A stretch of 64,000 bases of DNA, from the NCBI GenBank assembly GCA_950295325.1, contig OX485808.1, forward strand, positions 35,670,527-35,734,526, read 5' to 3'. The DNA is from Polytrichum commune. Taxonomy: Eukaryota; Streptophyta; Polytrichopsida; Polytrichales; Polytrichaceae. Below the pieces are notes generated by a model that saw only the letters and a program-made list of their open reading frames with translations, was not told where the DNA came from and made no database searches. This document shows positions 1 to 10,040 of this stretch, in pieces; the stretch's first letter is position 1; the number at the start of each line of letters is the position of its first letter. The position numbers were made by a program, and so were the translations under genes.

Positions 1-1310
1 ATGTAGGGGTAACTAAGACGTATAAGAGGGTGCGAGTAAACTTTTGGTGGCCTGAGATGTAAGGGTCCATCAGAAGCCATATAAAATCTTGTGAGATTTG
101 CCAAAGGAGTAAGGTCCCTACTCTTAAACCAGCAGGCCTTTTACAACCATTAGAGATTCCTGATAGAAATTGGGAAGTAGTGAGCATGGATTTTATCTCT
201 GGATTGACTCCATCTGCTAATGGTTATGATGCCATCTTTATGTGCGTGGATAAGTTGTCCAAGATAGCCCACTTTATGCCAACCACCACACACGTTACTA
301 CTGAAGGTACGGCAAGGTTATTCCGTGATCATGTATATAAGTTGCATGGTCTATCCAGGGTAATCCTAAGCGACAGGGACGCTAGATTCACAAGTAGGTT
401 TTGGGATGCGTTGCATGGTCTTTTGGGGACAAGGTTGGCCATGTCCACCGCATTCCATCCTCAAACTGATGGGCAAACGGAACGGGTAAACCGTATCCTG
501 GAAGATGTGTTGCGGCATTATGTCAACCCAGTGCAAGATGATTGGGATGAATTCCTTGCAGTAGTTGAATTTGCATGTAATAGCTCTTGACAAAAGTCTG
601 TATGGAATACTCCGTTTGTCCTAAACTATGGTCAGCAGCCCCGGACACCAATTAGTGGGAACAGCAAGTGTCAAGTCCCTGCTGCGCAGAATTTTGTCGA
701 GCATATGACACATGTGATTGGCGAGGCCAATAAACATCTCATTGCTGCGCAACAACGACAAAAGTTCTATGCTGACAAGAACCGACGAGAGGTCTCGTTC
801 GAAGTGGACCAGCAAGTGCTAGTAAGTACTGCCAACATTAAGTTGAAGGTCCCAGGAGCTCGAAAGCTTTTACCAAGGTGGATTGGCCCATTTCGGGTGG
901 TGCAAAGGATAGGGGTGGTAGCATACCGCGTGCAACTGCCAGATACATTTAAGATCCACGATGTCTTTCATGTGTCACTTCTTAGACCTTATGTGGCCGA
1001 TGGCAGGGTACAACCTCCCCCTCCGCCAGTCTTTGAGGAAGATGCATCTTATGAAGTAGAACGCGTGCTTTCACACGAAGATAGAGGGTCTCGTTCTCGC
1101 CCCAAGAAATTCTATCTTATCAAATGGTTCGGATATGCACTTGAGCATAATTCATGGGAGCCCGAATGCAACTTGAGTGTAGAAGTCCTCAAGGAGTACT
1201 GGGATGCGGTAGCAAAGTCGGAAGACAGGCTCACACGCCATGGTGTTAAGCGTGACCGCGAAGCCCCAGCTGCGCAAAAACGTTTGAGGCGGAAGGTATC
1301 TTCGGGGTAG
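1..1310 (+). pseudogene. Ty3/gypsy chromovirus integrase with C-terminal chromodomain, 3' part of pol, decayed
   Basis: The window opens inside the polyprotein of a plant Ty3/gypsy retrotransposon. One frame runs from base 3 to 1310. It shows the end of the integrase zinc finger (SCEICQRSK near base 100), then the catalytic core with a first Asp in SMDF (about 187), a second in LSDRDARF (about 370) and the Glu in DGQTERVNR (about 480). After the core comes the conserved LLPRWIGPF and HDVFHVSLL stretch. A chromodomain follows at about 1050-1202 (YEVERVL, YLIKWFGY, NSWEPE); in chromoviruses this domain steers integration to marked chromatin. Two in-frame stops, TAA at 60-62 and TGA at 588-590, break the frame, so the copy is inactive. 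gag, protease, RT and RNase H would lie before the window. Confidence 0.93.
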
Positions 1311-1520
1311 GCGCCTTTTGTTCTTTCAGGCTTGCACAAGATCCTGTAAACGGGGTGTTATTATTAACTTGTTTCACCCTGCCAATTGGCATGGAGCATG
1401 GTACATATATAGATCCCATGGCTCGCTTAAATTAGTGGTGGTCTTGACTATATTTGTTTTGATGCACTACGATTTGGGATCATTCATGAACGCGGACGTT
1501 CATTCCTAAGTGGGGAGGTG
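1311..1520 (+). other. 3' untranslated part of the retrotransposon with polypurine tract
   Basis: This stretch lies between the pol stop codon and the 3' LTR. It ends in the purine-rich run AAGTGGGGAGG just before the LTR, where a polypurine tract that primes plus-strand DNA synthesis is expected. No coding frame of note is seen. Confidence 0.65.
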
Positions 1521-1881
1521 TGTAATGTGTATTACATATTTATTGTTTTATATTTATTTACAACCTCTCATTCAACTGGGACTCCTTTACTATAAAACTA
1601 GAGGCGCTACCCTGAGTGCTCTAGCAGTCCTAAAAGTAAAGGGAGTTAACTACTAGTTGATGACTGTGGTTCTACACGTAGTTCTCCCACGTAAGTAGAG
1701 ACCACTATTTAACTGCACTTAGAGATATCCTAAAGGCATGGGGGAGAGCTCGTTAATATATATTTAACTACCACTTAACTACCAGTTGGAGGTGGCCTCA
1801 ACTGCCAGTGGTACTTGTATATAAGCTCTAAGGTTGGGAGGAACATGCCTCTTGAATCTCATAATATTTGAGAACGTTACA
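1521..1881 (+). repeat. 3' LTR of the Ty3/gypsy element
   Basis: This 361-bp stretch directly follows the polypurine tract. It starts TGTAATG and ends CGTTACA, which gives the short inverted TG...CA ends of an LTR. A TATATAAG box lies at about 1817-1824, in the right place for the U3 promoter. The 5' LTR is outside the window, so LTR-LTR divergence cannot be judged. Confidence 0.8.
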
Positions 1882-1889
1882 TGAATGGT

Positions 1890-1903
1890 CCCCCCCCCCC
1901 CCC
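1890..1903 (+). repeat. poly-C run of 14
   Basis: A homopolymer of 14 C lies just outside the LTR end, followed by G and three more C. Its length may be unreliable in an assembly. Confidence 0.95.
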
Positions 1904-2000
1904 GCCCTTCTGAATAGAATGGCTAGCATAGGCATTGACCAGCCACCCTATATCCACCTTGAACTGCTGAGATAGAGTGGAGTTTGTTACCTACCCTATA

Positions 2001-2998
2001 CAGTCAAGACTCTATAAATGTTACAGGTTGGGAGTAGCAAAAAAATAACGTACATGGAATTATAACAAGTAACACTTATAGAATTCATACTAGTGATTAA
2101 TAACATTTATAGCAATAACACTTAAAATTTCCAAAAATAAAAACGTAAAGTTTTATGAAATAAAAAATGAAAGTACAAATGATAATACATAATTCAACTT
2201 AACTAATTGAAATCTATATAGTAGTAACTTGACGAGATTCTTCCAACGAAACTAACCTAAAAAGGAAAAAAATATTAAAAATCATGTTCCATACCTTGCC
2301 TGCAATCATGAAAATTTCAATTTTCTTAAAACTAAAAAATAAAAAATCGGACCCCATACCTTAGCTTGATTTTTGATGCGTGGTTGAATAACAAATAAAT
2401 TTGCTTAAAATTACAAAAATTGCAATTTTTTGGGGAAAAAACGAAAAATCAAATAAAATTCAGTCTCCCTACCCTTGATTGATCCGTAAACATGTTGACT
2501 AACACTCTGCTTGCAATTTTTATTTTAAAAAAGGCAAAAAAAGAAGCTCCATACAATATATGCGCCTGCCTGATTGTTGACCTTGATTGCTGGGCCTGAA
2601 AGATGCTATATCAAGTATTGTAAGCCCCAGCTAGCAAACTAGCACCCCAACTCCCAAACCTTCTATGTCTGCCATCTCCTCTCCCAAATTGCTTGAAAGT
2701 GCACAAGGAGGAAGGATCTTTAAATAAGAGAGAATATTTGACTTGTTCGCAAAGAATATGGGATAAATGTGATAACATGCTTAAAATGTATGCTCTCATA
2801 TATTATTACCTTGATTTTCTCAAAATTAATACTTATAGATGTGCAATTAAAAAAGAAGGGAGTAGAGCATGTTATAACACTTAACACATAACACTCACTA
2901 GTCTTTCCAATTGTGTTTTTGTAGAGGAGTAAAATTTTCTTAACATATATGACATTATAACGCTTAATATAGGGGTAACACTTATAGAGTCTTGACTG
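2001..2998. mobile_element. Non-autonomous Tc1/mariner (pogo/Emigrant-like) element, TA target duplication
   Basis: The ends are inverted copies beginning CAGTCAAGACTCTATAA and running about 24 bp, with one mismatch (A or G after CTATAA). TA dinucleotides flank it at 1999-2000 and 2999-3000. The end sequence resembles the Emigrant MITE of Arabidopsis (CAGTAAAACCTCTATAA), a pogo-type element; that comparison is from memory. The 998-bp interior is AT-rich with no long credible coding frame. It holds further partial copies of the GTAACACTTATAG motif, so the subterminal regions are repetitive. Confidence 0.75.
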
Positions 2999-3000
2999 TA

Positions 3001-3822
3001 TAGAGGTAGTAGAGGCCGGTATGTAGTGGTGCCACTTATGACACCTAAACCCATCACTGTGTGCATCCGAACACTCTTTTGTCATGGGAAACATTTCAAG
3101 GCAGTAGATTGTTAGTGATTGGAAGATGTTTACAAACGTTTCTTTTGGATGAGGTGTTGATTTTAGCACCCTCTACCTTACTTCTTCTTATTATTCATGC
3201 ATAATGTATGTTCCAATATGACATTTCGCCTAATCAACCATTGACAAGACAAGCTCAAAAACCATACTCCTTGGCCATGGCATTTTATTTCCTTAATTCT
3301 TCCATCTTTGACGCTCAACTTTGCTTAGATCATCCGAATCAACTATCATCATGGCAATCAAATAACCCCCACTCCTAGTTTGAGAAATGAATCTTCAAGC
3401 TTGGGCCCACTCGTGAGTCTAAAAATAAGCCTATTTTGGACTCCAAGTTTTTTTTGGCTCTAGACCCTAATGTAAACAATTGGTATTTATGAATTTTTGG
3501 ATTTTTGACGAGTTTGGAAATAAGCAAGAGTTTTTTGAGATGTGAACATTTGCACTTCAAGTGAGCTCTTCAAGTAGATTGAAATGTAAACGTTTGTACT
3601 TTAATTGAGCTCTTCAAGTATATTGAAAGACCATGGACCTGATGTGCGCAAAGATTTGGCACCGAAATAGTGAAGATATTAAAATGGGCGTGCGGTAGCA
3701 ACAATGTCAAGATGTGGTCAAATAGTCTGGAAATATCTAAAAACTAGTTAAACCCACCTTAAGAGCTCACTTGCATGTCATGGCGAAGTCGTCAAAACGC
3801 ACTACATGACAAAATTTTGAAA
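3001..3822. other. Non-coding AT-rich stretch
   Basis: No gene is visible. A short direct duplication of about 50-55 bp lies at about 3540-3630: the motif GAGCTCTTCAAGTA followed by ATTGAAA occurs twice. Confidence 0.6.
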
Positions 3823-3830
3823 CCTCTTTA

Positions 3831-4261
3831 CACAGGGAGGTCACTCCATTGTCAAGTTGAACACCACATGCAAACAAAGTTTGCTACCCCTATATTACAT
3901 GCCATAAATAATTCTAAAATTTATGATTTTCTTTCTACATATACACAACCATTGATAGTATCTTTTGTATATATTTTTTGAAATTTTTAGTCATTTTCTT
4001 TTTTGTAGTAATTATTTTAGTTCAATTCTACGTCATTCTAGTTAGAATCGGTATGTTTTATAATAATAAAAAGTCATCAAATTTGGTTGTTGTTTTTTAC
4101 TATGTAATAGATACCATGTATATCTACTCATGAAAAAAAATAAAGAAAAATTTTACCCATTTTGGTGATGCTTTATGTAGAAAGTGGTTTTTTTTTTTTT
4201 TTTTTTTTTTTTTTTGGTTCACACGTGGTGTTCAACTTGACAATGGAGGGACCTCCCCGTG
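3831..4261. mobile_element. hAT-type MITE, family A copy 1
   Basis: This 431-bp element has inverted ends of roughly 35 bp (CACAGGGAGGTCACTCCATT at the left; the right end is the complement of CACGGGGAGGTC). It is flanked by CCTCTTTA (3823-3830) and CCTCTTTC (4262-4269), an 8-bp duplication with one change. An 8-bp target site and CA...TG ends fit the hAT superfamily. A long T run lies near 4190-4215. Two more copies lie at 35280 and 40155. No coding capacity. Confidence 0.85.
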
Positions 4262-4269
4262 CCTCTTTC

Positions 4270-4643
4270 ACATGGAATTGTGCTCTCGTTTTCTTTGGAA
4301 ACAATAGTCAATAGTTGACACAATTGTAGGGGATGTGAACATTGAAGTTTGAAGAGGGAGGATTTGAGCCTCTCTATTTTCATAAATATGTTGATTTAAT
4401 CCCAATAGTGCCATATTTTACACTAATTGTACTCATGTTGGCATATTCTTATTATTCACCATGCCCGCAATTTTCAACCTTTTTGGGATTTTATTTTCAT
4501 TTTCCTATAATTTCTAGATATAAAGTTTAGTAAATTCAATCATGTAACCATCAAAATGGACAAGTGCAAGGCTACCTCCATTCCAACTTGCATCCAAGTG
4601 GACCACTAGACAAATCTGTTCTCCCATATATGTTGGGCCCTTA
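4270..4643. other. Non-coding stretch
   Basis: AT-rich. A short open frame at 4342-4530 has no recognisable similarity and no supporting context. I see no gene. Confidence 0.5.
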
Positions 4644-5115
4644 CTCCACATGGAAGTGCTCATTCATCAAGATGCTTGAATATATTGGCAATAGTTTTTC
4701 CAATGTTGACAAACTCTATTTTGCTTTGCTACAATGGCAAGCACACAGATTGGATGTCTGCCCTTGCTCCACATGGAAATGCTTGGCCATCAAGCCTAGG
4801 CTTGGATATAATGGCGAAAGTTTCACCAATGTTGGCAAACTCTATGTTGCTTTGCTGCAATGGCAGCCACATAGATTAGATGTCTGGCCTTGCTCCACAT
4901 GGAAATGCTTGGCCATCAAGCCTGTGCTCGGATATATTAGCAAAATCTTCACCGATGTTGGAAAACTCTATTTTGCTTCGCTGCAATGAAGGGCACACAG
5001 ATTGGATGTGTGCCCATACTCCACATGGAAATGCTTGGCCATCAAGCCTATGCTTGGATATACTAGCGAAAGCTTCACCGATGTTGGCAAACTCTATTTT
5101 GCTTTGCTAGAAATA
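4644..5115 (+). repeat. 126-bp tandem repeat, about 3.7 copies
   Basis: The phrase TCCACATGGAA recurs at about 4644, 4768, 4894 and 5020, giving steps of 124, 126 and 126 bp. Each unit holds CATCAAG, a GGATATA segment, GTTGGCAAACTCTAT and TTTGCTTTGCT. The period is a multiple of three, so two frames stay open across the array (4564-4989 and 4880-5110), reading as a 42-residue repeat. With no start context, homology or host gene around it, I treat it as a minisatellite, not a protein gene. Confidence 0.85.
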
Positions 5116-5302
5116 CATTGATTTGTCTAATTAGTGTGGGAAACCCTTTGGAGTTACGTGTTGCCATATTCGTTGGTATGCATGCTAACTACTTAAATCA
5201 TGTGGATAAAACTTGTCATGTGGGTATCATGAATGATACTCTCAATAAAATGTGATAGCATTGCAACCAAATTGTAACCCACACTAATTAGACAAATCAG
5301 TG
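5116..5302. mobile_element. Small foldback MITE with TA flanks
   Basis: Inverted ends of about 25 bp (core TGATTTGTCTAATTAGTGTG) bound a 187-bp element flanked by TA on both sides (5114-5115, 5303-5304). The ends match except for one base. The interior is AT-rich and non-coding. A TA target suggests a Tc1/mariner-type origin, but the family is not identified. Confidence 0.75.
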
Positions 5303-5466
5303 TAGTTAGGACATGGAAGCATGCCCAAAGGTAACCTCCTCAGAGGGTTGCCTCACACAACTTGAGCTCAAGTTCACGCTTGCAATTTTGATGGGCCAAT
5401 GTTAAAGACTACAACGTTTACATGTGCTTAATGGATTGGGAGCCTTGTCTCAAGCTTGACCCCCAC

Positions 5467-5756
5467 ATTTTTTACATTTTATTTTATTTTTTGTGGCAGA
5501 AGGCCAACCGCCAACGCCAAAAATGAAAAAAAAAACTAGAGAAAAAACACACCCCGCGCCCACACCAAGGGGAGGCGGGGCCCCTCGAGCGCAAGAACAC
5601 CGCCATGACCGATACGACCACCCGCACCAAAAAACCACCAAGGACAACCCCCCAAACCACCAAGCCAAGGACCACCCCCACCCCACCGGCTAAGAACAAC
5701 CCCCAAACCACCCAAGGCCCTCAAGTAACCACTAACCTACCCACCAAACCCCCTAC
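5467..5756 (-). other. LINE 3' untranslated part and A-rich tail
   Basis: Next to the coding end is a GT-rich minus-strand stretch (CA/CCA-rich on plus), then a tail of A runs (T runs on plus at 5467-5491). Glycine/tryptophan-rich open frames here on the minus strand come from base composition and are not genes. Confidence 0.55.
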
Positions 5757-7660
5757 CTAGTTAAATTTCTTCCAATTCCACTCGATGTGGAGGTTGTGTC
5801 TTCTACAAAGCACATTCCGAGCTCCCCACGTCCTATCAAACCCTTGGAGCATGCCTAACTTCGAAAATTCGCAAATCTTAATTTGCTTAAGAGCACGCTT
5901 CCATGCCGTCTTGGTGTACATGATAAGTTCATCCCAAATGCGGTGTTTGACCCGAGTTTCATGCCATTGCTCATGGTTAAAGACCTTGTCATTGCCTTTG
6001 ATCCAAATAGTCCTAAGGGTGATGCCCCTAAGGAGGTGCCAAATTTTAATCTTAGGGCCATACTTTTTAGGTAGTCTTTCCCCAAAGAATATTTGTTTCC
6101 AATTGAAACAATCATAGTTACCCGATCTCACCCCACAAAGTTCTTGCATGATGTAGGTGGCCCACCTCCAAGCTCTCCTAGCTTGGATGCAATCCCAAAA
6201 TTTATGCTTGACCGACTCACTCGTGCCAGGAAGACAAAACACGCATTGTTTTGAGATGGAGGTTGGCGCGATGCGTGCCCTCCACTCGTTAACCGCCACC
6301 GCCTTATGCCAAATTGACCAAATGAATGTGGCTTCCTTACCGGAGCGAAGAGGGTCCCACACTTGAGACCATTGGAAACTATAGTTCCCCGGGAGATAAC
6401 CTTGCCATTTGTCTGCCGCTCGAGTGGAACCTTGGTTCCTACTAGTGAGGATTTCTCTCCCACTCTTCGTGGTGTAGTCAAAAAATCTACCACCATCCCC
6501 CCATCTCCAACGATCCGGGTCCCAAAGAAGAGTAGCCTCTTTCCCATAGAAAAATACCACCTCCTCTCTAGTTTCATCTCCTTCTTTCTTTGGTCCTCTA
6601 TTGGTGTGAATGACTTTAACCTCATGAAAGTAACCTTCAAGTTCCCCACTCGGGTGCTCTTACTCCCTAAGGCATCGTGAATGTGTGCCCACGGTAAAAC
6701 ATTTAACCGGGATAGGTAGGGTAATGTTATGGAGTTGCAGACACGTGGGCGTATATTCCGAAGCACTCCTTATCACAAGTGTGGGGCCTCCCTTCCTTCT
6801 GAGTACAACCCAAGCCATTTACCGGGGTAGGTGGTGTCCGATTCCTCTTTAAGTTTCCGACGCCATTGCTCCGAAAGCTTGCTCGTAATCTCTCCCCACT
6901 CTCGTGCTTCGGACGGAGTGAGGTGAAATTTGTTTTGTGCTTCTTCCCATGTTAGAAACTCATTTTGTTCACTATCCCACACATCATCTACATACCTAAT
7001 GCCTTTGCGGTAAAATTCTAGGCCTTTAGAGTAAGAGAATTATTTCTTGAGAAGTTCAACCCCATCCGACCACCAAATGTTCGAGTGAAGTAGCTCCATC
7101 CTTGAGCACGGCGGTAATTGGTACATGCTCTTGTTCATGTTTTTCCATGTTTTGCTAATGTGGCCCCACACCTTGGAGCCGGAAAATTCTTGGTGTTGCT
7201 TACATGTGAACCATTCAAGGCCCATTCCCCAACTTCGGCCTCTTTGTGCATTGAACCTAGAAAGCCTATATCTAAGCATGAGTTGTAGGTTAGATTCCCC
7301 GGGTTCCATAGCCTTGACTATCCACTTCCATAGTAGGCTAGCCTTAGCGTCATCCAGGTCCATAAGTCCAAGGCCCCTATACTTTTTTTTTAGGCAACAT
7401 TTTTGCCAACTCACTCTAGTGCGAGTGAGTTGTTCTTTTCCGGACCACATGTAGTTCCGAATAGCGCCTCTAATTTTTCTTAAGATTTTATTAGAGCCTC
7501 CCCATACCGTGATAAAAAATCAAAGTGTTGAAAGTAACACTTGATTGCAAATCACATTCCTTCCGGCAAGGGAGAGCTTCATATTACTCCAATATTCCAA
7601 TTTCTTTGCAATTTTATTATAAAGAAATCGGTCTACATCTCTAGTTTTAAGGTTAAGGCC
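5757..7660 (-). pseudogene. LINE ORF2 C-terminal region with RT-linked zinc finger (zf-RVT)
   Basis: Several minus-strand frames in series carry the C-terminal half of a plant LINE ORF2. At 7040-7450 the WQKCCLKKKYRGLGLMDL and KWIVKAMEPG motifs mark the region after the RT thumb. At about 6161-6320 the zf-RVT domain reads IWHKAVAVNEWRARIAP, with a Cys pair (CVFC) and a downstream His...Cys (KHKFWDC). The tail to 5757 is a conserved block of unknown role ending NLHIEWNWKK. Frames change at about 6130-6560, 6770 and 7000. Confidence 0.85.
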
Positions 7661-8570
7661 AAAATATGTACCTAGTAGCTTGGATAGGTCACCCTCCTCC
7701 GCCCATTTCCAATTGTAGCCTAGAAGTCAATCGGGTTTGTGTGTGTACTTGTCAAACCAATAGACACACGATTTCTTTTAATTTATCTCCATTCCGGATG
7801 TCTTACTAAAGGTTTCAAGTAACCTTACAAGTTCGTCCACATCCGCCTTGGTGTTTCTTACCATGAAAGAAAAAATCATCCGTATATTGAGATATGCATT
7901 GTTGTTTCTTTCCGCCGGGTAAGTACACGCCTTTGAGCCTTCATTCCGCGACCGCTTTCTTGATCACATGGGTAAGTACCTTGCCAACAATTAGAAATAG
8001 GTAGGGAGCTAGTGGACACCCTTGCCTAACTTCCCTCTCTATTCTAAAATTGCCGCCGGAATTACCATTGAGTAACCGCCGCGGACGCATTGTCGAAGAG
8101 TAGTTTAACCCACCCTATGAATACCTCACTAATACTCATAGCATAAAAAAAAATGCCAAGACACTTTATCATATACCTTAGAAAAATCAAGCTTAAGAAA
8201 AATTAAAGGTTGTTTGAATGCCTTAGCCCAATATAAAGTCTCTTGGGTGGAGAAAATATTCTCTAATATAAACCTCAATGGTAGGAAGGCCATTTGTTCC
8301 GGACTAATGACATCCCTTAGTATGGGTTGGAGTCTAATTTGTAAGATTTTGGCAAAATTTTGTAAATTATCGTAAGGAGGGTGATCGGCCTCCAATATTT
8401 AAGGTCCTTAGCGTCCCCCTCTTTAGGTATCAAACTAATCAACTATTTTGTGATTCCCTCATATAGTTTCATTTTCTCAATATTTTGGATAATTATACGG
8501 TGAAAGCATTTACCAATAGTGGACCACATCTTTTGGTAGAATTCTACCGGGATGTCGTCATACCCCGGCG
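7661..8570 (-). pseudogene. LINE reverse transcriptase core, broken
   Basis: On the minus strand the RT fingers and palm can be followed: KILQIRLQPILRDVI and SPEQMAFLPLRFI (8280-8345), then FLKLDFSKVYDKVSW (about 8155-8200), which holds the first catalytic Asp of motif A. The active-site box is QYTDDFF at about 7875-7889, so the metal-binding Asp pair is still present. Between these motifs the frame is lost through stops and small indels. Confidence 0.85.
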
Positions 8571-8571
8571 C

Positions 8572-8835
8572 CTATCTTTTCGCCATTGAGTTGACCACTC
8601 CACGTAGCTCCCTCTCCGATATCACCTTAGTTAAGGACTCATTTATGGCGGTAGTAAAGGTAACCGGGACTGCCTTCATCACAGTTAAGATTACATCTTC
8701 CTCAATGTCCTTATGTCCATAGATGTCCTTATAAAAATCTTGACAAATTCTATCAAGGTCCTCTCTCTTGGTGAAGCTCCGTCCATGCTGGTCCTTGAGT
8801 TCCGAGATCACCATATGTATGTTTTTTTGTCTCAC
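8572..8835 (-). pseudogene. LINE linker between endonuclease and reverse transcriptase
   Basis: This minus-strand frame reads as the usual ORF2 linker (a QDFYKDIYG-type motif followed by a conserved helical stretch and RELRGVVNSMAKR). It joins the endonuclease region upstream to the RT region downstream but is now a separate frame. Confidence 0.7.
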
Positions 8836-8847
8836 AGATTGAAAGAA

Positions 8848-9998
8848 TTATTTTGAGCATCTATCCTCCACTTGTTGCCATTTGATCCTAGACTTAATGG
8901 CGTCCCCTTTGGCTTTCCTAGTTTCAATATTATGTATGGTAATCTTGAGTCGATTTACCTCTCCTTGCTTCTCAAAGCTATGGATGTCCTCATACAGGTT
9001 AGCCATGGCAACTTTGAGTTTGGCCTTTGTATCAAGTTCTACTCTTCTATTATTCCTCGCTTTTTGTTTGCATGTTTGTCTAAAAAACCTTGCAATGTTT
9101 TTTAATTTGTGGAAGAAGTTGGCATCCTTCGGAATGCCATTCCATCTTTTTTCCAATTTTTCAATGAATTCTCCTTTGAGGTGCGACACATTCCACTTGA
9201 AGTCCGTTTTTCTCCCTTCCCCGCTACCAATATGGAGTTCTAGATGTACGAAGGAGTGATCCGACCCCACGGAGTAGCCATGGATGAAATAAATTGCAAT
9301 ACGTAGATTGAGTTGACTTTGGGTCGGAGTATAAAATCTATCTAGCCTAACTAGTCTCATTCTTTTTTTTTTTTGCCCGTTATCCCATGAAAATCTAGGT
9401 CCCCCTTGATGCACAAACCCATCACTTACTTGTAGGGAGTTTAGCAACTTCTTCCAAATGTATTTTTCCAAATCACTTATGGTTCTCCCACACCCATGCG
9501 ATTTATCCTCCGATCTTTCGGTCATATTAAAGTCTCTTCCAATAATCCACTCACAATCTTTGGGAAGCGCATCTACTAGAATATACCATAGATGTCTCCT
9601 ATCCGTAGGGATGTTAGGCGCATACACACATGCTAGCCCAATATTCCCTCCCTCCACACCTTCTAGTTTGATCCATACTACCCTAGTTTCATATAGTGCA
9701 CCGGTGGCCGTGACTAGCCTAGCGTATTTATTTGCTAGTAAAATGCCTACTCCCCCTTTCCCCGCAACATTTGGATTAAGCCAACTCCTCTCCCCCGGTG
9801 CAACTTCTAGAACTCAACTAGCACATCCAGACATGAGTCTTGATCCTAGATTTTTCAATGTTCTCCCTCTAAGTTTATGTTTTTGAAACATTATCATGTC
9901 GGCTTTTGGTACTAACGTGCTAAGAAACCTCTTTCTTTTGCAATACTATCCGGGTCATTAAGCCCCCTAATATTGTGTATAATTATATTCCACTTCAT
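8848..9998 (-). pseudogene. LINE endonuclease (EEP family) domain
   Basis: The family nicks target DNA to prime reverse transcription. The longest frame (9657-8848) shows CVYAPN, then GRDFNM at about 9530 (usual form GGDFN), RLDRFYT and GSDHSFVHLEL, the last holding the conserved Asp-His pair. The N-terminal part reads upstream to a Met at 9998 (MKWNIIIHNIRGL) but is cut by stops at about 9900-9990 and 9810 and by a frame change. This Met is the likely ancestral ORF2 start, about 40 bp below the ORF1 end. Confidence 0.85.
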
Positions 9999-10040
9999 AG
10001 ACTAGGATTTTAAGAACAAGGTCATCCCCTTTTAATCCCT

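Noticed and set aside
5450-5724. Overlapping Gly/Trp/Val-rich minus-strand frames and a Pro/His-rich plus-strand frame
   Set aside because: They arise from CA/CCA-rich low-complexity DNA at the LINE 3' end; no domain, no start context.
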